Assembly: GCF_005083565.1 (NCBI RefSeq)
Contig: NZ_CP034892.1
Span: 1 to 7,888, forward strand
Source of the DNA: Buchnera aphidicola (Acyrthosiphon lactucae)
Lineage (GTDB): Bacteria > Pseudomonadota > Gammaproteobacteria > Enterobacterales > Enterobacteriaceae
Reading direction: 5' to 3'
DNA: 7,888 bases
Part shown: positions 6,273 through 7,888 of the stretch, one piece after another
How the letters are laid out: each line of letters starts with the position of its first letter
Numbering within the stretch: the stretch's first letter is position 1
Made by a program: the position numbers and the translations under genes
Notes under the pieces: generated by a model
Seen by the model: the letters and a program-made list of their open reading frames with translations, nothing else
Told to the model about the DNA's origin: nothing
Databases searched by the model: none

Positions 6273-7823
6273 TTAAATTTTTTTTAAACTTTTTAATTTT
6301 TTATTCACTTGTTTTGCTTTCCATATATTATTTAATACATTAATCATTGCTTGAGCTGATGATTCAATAATATCAGTAGCTAAACCCATTCCATGAAATT
6401 TTCTTTTTTTATGTTCAACTAAAATATCTACTTGACCTAATGCATCTTTACCTTTTCCCTTCGCTACAAGTTGAAATTTTTGTAGTATAATAGGAAAACA
6501 TACAATTCTATTCAATGCTTGATAAATAGCATCAACTGGTCCATTACTTGTTGTAGATGATTCAGTATGTATTTCACCCCCGCATGATAATTTAACTGAA
6601 GCAGTAGATAAACCATTAGAAATAGATTGTACGCTAAAAAATTCTAGAGAAAAATATTCTAATTCATTTTGTTGTTTATTAATAAATGCTAATGCTTCTA
6701 AATCATAATCAAAAACTTGACCTTTTTTATCAGCTAGCTTTAAAAAAGAGGTATAAAGTTCATCTATATTATAGTCATTTCTTTCATACCCCATTTGATC
6801 CATATAATGTTTTACTGCAGCTCTCCCCGACCGAGAAGTTAAATTAAATTTCACCTCTTTTAAACCAATACTACTAGGTTCTATAATTTCATAATTTTTT
6901 CTATTTTTTAAAACTCCATCTTGATGAATACCAGAAGAATGTGCAAATGCATTACTACCTACTATAGCTTTATTAGAGGGAATTGGCATATTGCAAATTT
7001 GACTAATAATTTGGCTAGTACGATAAATTTCCTTATGATTTATATTAGTAGTAAGACCTAAAATATCTTCTCTTACCTTAATAGCCATAATTACTTCTTC
7101 TAATGCTGTATTTCCAGCTCTTTCACCAATTCCATTTATAGTACCTTCTATTTGTCTAGCGCCTGCCTGTATCGCTGATATTGAATTTCCTACAGCCATT
7201 CCTAAATCATCATGACAATGTACTGAAATTATAGATTTATGAATATTAGGTACCCTCTCAAATAAATTTTTAATAATAAACGACAGTTCATTAGGAATCG
7301 TATATCCTACTGTATCGGGAATATTAATTGTTTTTACACCTGCTTTTATTAATTTTTCTACAATACGACATAAATTATCCATAGTAGTTCTACTAGCATC
7401 TTCACAAGAAAATTCGATATCATCTGTGTAACGTAAAGCTTTCTTTACTGAATAAATAGCCATATCTATTATTTCATTAAAATTTTTTTTTAATTTTGAT
7501 TTCATATGAAGCGTTGAAGTAGCTAAAAAAATATGAATTCGAAAAGATTTAGATGACTTCATTGCCTCCCCAGCTATATCAATATCTTTTTCTACACAAC
7601 GCGCTAAACTGCATATCCGACTATTTTTAATTTTTTTAGATATAGTTTGAACTGATTTAAAATCTCCAGGAGATGAAATAGGAAATCCTATTTCCATGAT
7701 ATCTATTCCAGATTTTTCTAATGCTAGCGCAATGTTTAATTTTTCTTTAACACTAAGACTTGCTTGTAATGCTTGTTCTCCATCACGTAGTGTAGTATCA
7801 AAAATAATAACTTTAGAATTCAT
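6273..7823 (-). CDS. leuA: 2-isopropylmalate synthase
   Basis: Condenses acetyl-CoA with 2-oxoisovalerate to 2-isopropylmalate, the committing and normally leucine-inhibited step of the pathway. From the ATG at 7823 the protein has 516 residues (E. coli 523) and starts [20 protein letters not shown], the standard N-terminus. The frame is open further upstream to a TTG at 7886, but the extra 21 residues ([10 protein letters not shown]...) are unlike LeuA and overlap the terminal palindrome. The TIM-barrel domain carries the metal ligands Asp14, His202 and His204 (SVHCHDDLG) and Asn238 (GIGERAGN). It is followed by [16 protein letters not shown] and the C-terminal regulatory domain, including [10 protein letters not shown] and [17 protein letters not shown]. 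First gene of leuABCD. No leucine-rich leader or attenuator is visible in the roughly 77 nt to repA2, so transcription may start inside, or read through from, repA2. Confidence 0.97.
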   Translation of the reverse strand: MNSKVIIFDTTLRDGEQALQASLSVKEKLNIALALEKSGIDIMEIGFPISSPGDFKSVQTISKKIKNSRICSLARCVEKDIDIAGEAMKSSKSFRIHIFLATSTLHMKSKLKKNFNEIIDMAIYSVKKALRYTDDIEFSCEDASRTTMDNLCRIVEKLIKAGVKTINIPDTVGYTIPNELSFIIKNLFERVPNIHKSIISVHCHDDLGMAVGNSISAIQAGARQIEGTINGIGERAGNTALEEVIMAIKVREDILGLTTNINHKEIYRTSQIISQICNMPIPSNKAIVGSNAFAHSSGIHQDGVLKNRKNYEIIEPSSIGLKEVKFNLTSRSGRAAVKHYMDQMGYERNDYNIDELYTSFLKLADKKGQVFDYDLEALAFINKQQNELEYFSLEFFSVQSISNGLSTASVKLSCGGEIHTESSTTSNGPVDAIYQALNRIVCFPIILQKFQLVAKGKGKDALGQVDILVEHKKRKFHGMGLATDIIESSAQAMINVLNNIWKAKQVNKKLKSLKKI

Positions 7824-7866
7824 AATTTTTTTCTCGATCGCTGTAGGTTTAGTAAACTTTTTTATT

Positions 7867-7888
7867 CCATAAATAAATTTATACAATA
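7867..7888. repeat. Right arm of terminal inverted repeat
   Basis: Exact reverse complement of 1-22. It lies 43 bp upstream of the chosen leuA start. With the left arm it forms a 44-bp palindrome if the sequence is circular. The window boundary at its exact centre suggests either that assembly broke at this hairpin or that the record was cut here. Confidence 0.9.

Noticed and set aside
7824..7886. 21-residue N-terminal extension of leuA from TTG at 7886
   Set aside because: The standard LeuA N-terminus begins at the ATG at 7823. The extension is unlike LeuA, has a rare start, and runs through the terminal palindrome.
7867..7888. The end palindrome as a rho-independent terminator after repA2
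   Set aside because: On the minus strand the hairpin is followed by AATAAAAAAG rather than a T-run, and the stem is almost all A-T.

Overview
The window looks like a complete, or nearly complete, leucine plasmid (pLeu type) of an aphid endosymbiont, Buchnera aphidicola. The evidence is extreme A+T richness with A/T homopolymers throughout and a characteristic gene set: a full leuABCD operon, two paralogous IncFII-type replication genes (repA1, repA2) and the inner-membrane gene yqhA (ORF1 of this plasmid family). No chromosomal housekeeping genes, tRNAs, rRNAs, insertion sequences or CRISPR arrays were seen. The two ends of the window are perfect 22-bp inverted repeats of each other. If the molecule is circular, as Buchnera leucine plasmids are known to be, they form one 44-bp palindrome between repA2 and leuA.

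Layout: the minus strand carries yqhA (914-1417), repA2 (13-777) and then, across the window ends, leuA (start chosen at 7823), leuB, leuC and leuD (ending at 3070). These six genes are co-oriented. The plus strand carries only repA1 (1716-2567). Just before repA1 is a possible 13-residue leader peptide whose stop codon overlaps the repA1 start (ATGA), like the tap-repA arrangement of IncFII plasmids. The 298-bp gap between yqhA and repA1 holds candidate promoters. The 502-bp gap between repA1 and leuD holds a locally less A/T-rich block, a cluster of ATAAATGC repeats (candidate origin), a strong bidirectional terminator-like hairpin, and a fragment of repA2.

The most notable structure is that fragment. 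About 164 bp (2916-3079) duplicates an internal 3' part of repA2 (128-294) in inverted orientation, with only one mismatch over a 136-nt core. Its edge runs into the last codons of leuD. The whole leuABCD operon is therefore bracketed by a long, nearly identical inverted repeat. This is a scar of how the operon was inserted or rearranged, and possibly a substrate for inversion of the operon.

How the genes work together: RepA1, and perhaps RepA2, maintain the plasmid. LeuA, LeuC/LeuD and LeuB convert 2-oxoisovalerate to 2-oxoisocaproate, the leucine precursor the symbiont makes for its host. No leucine attenuator (leuL) is visible ahead of leuA, so supply is probably set by plasmid copy number and by transcription from, or through, repA2.
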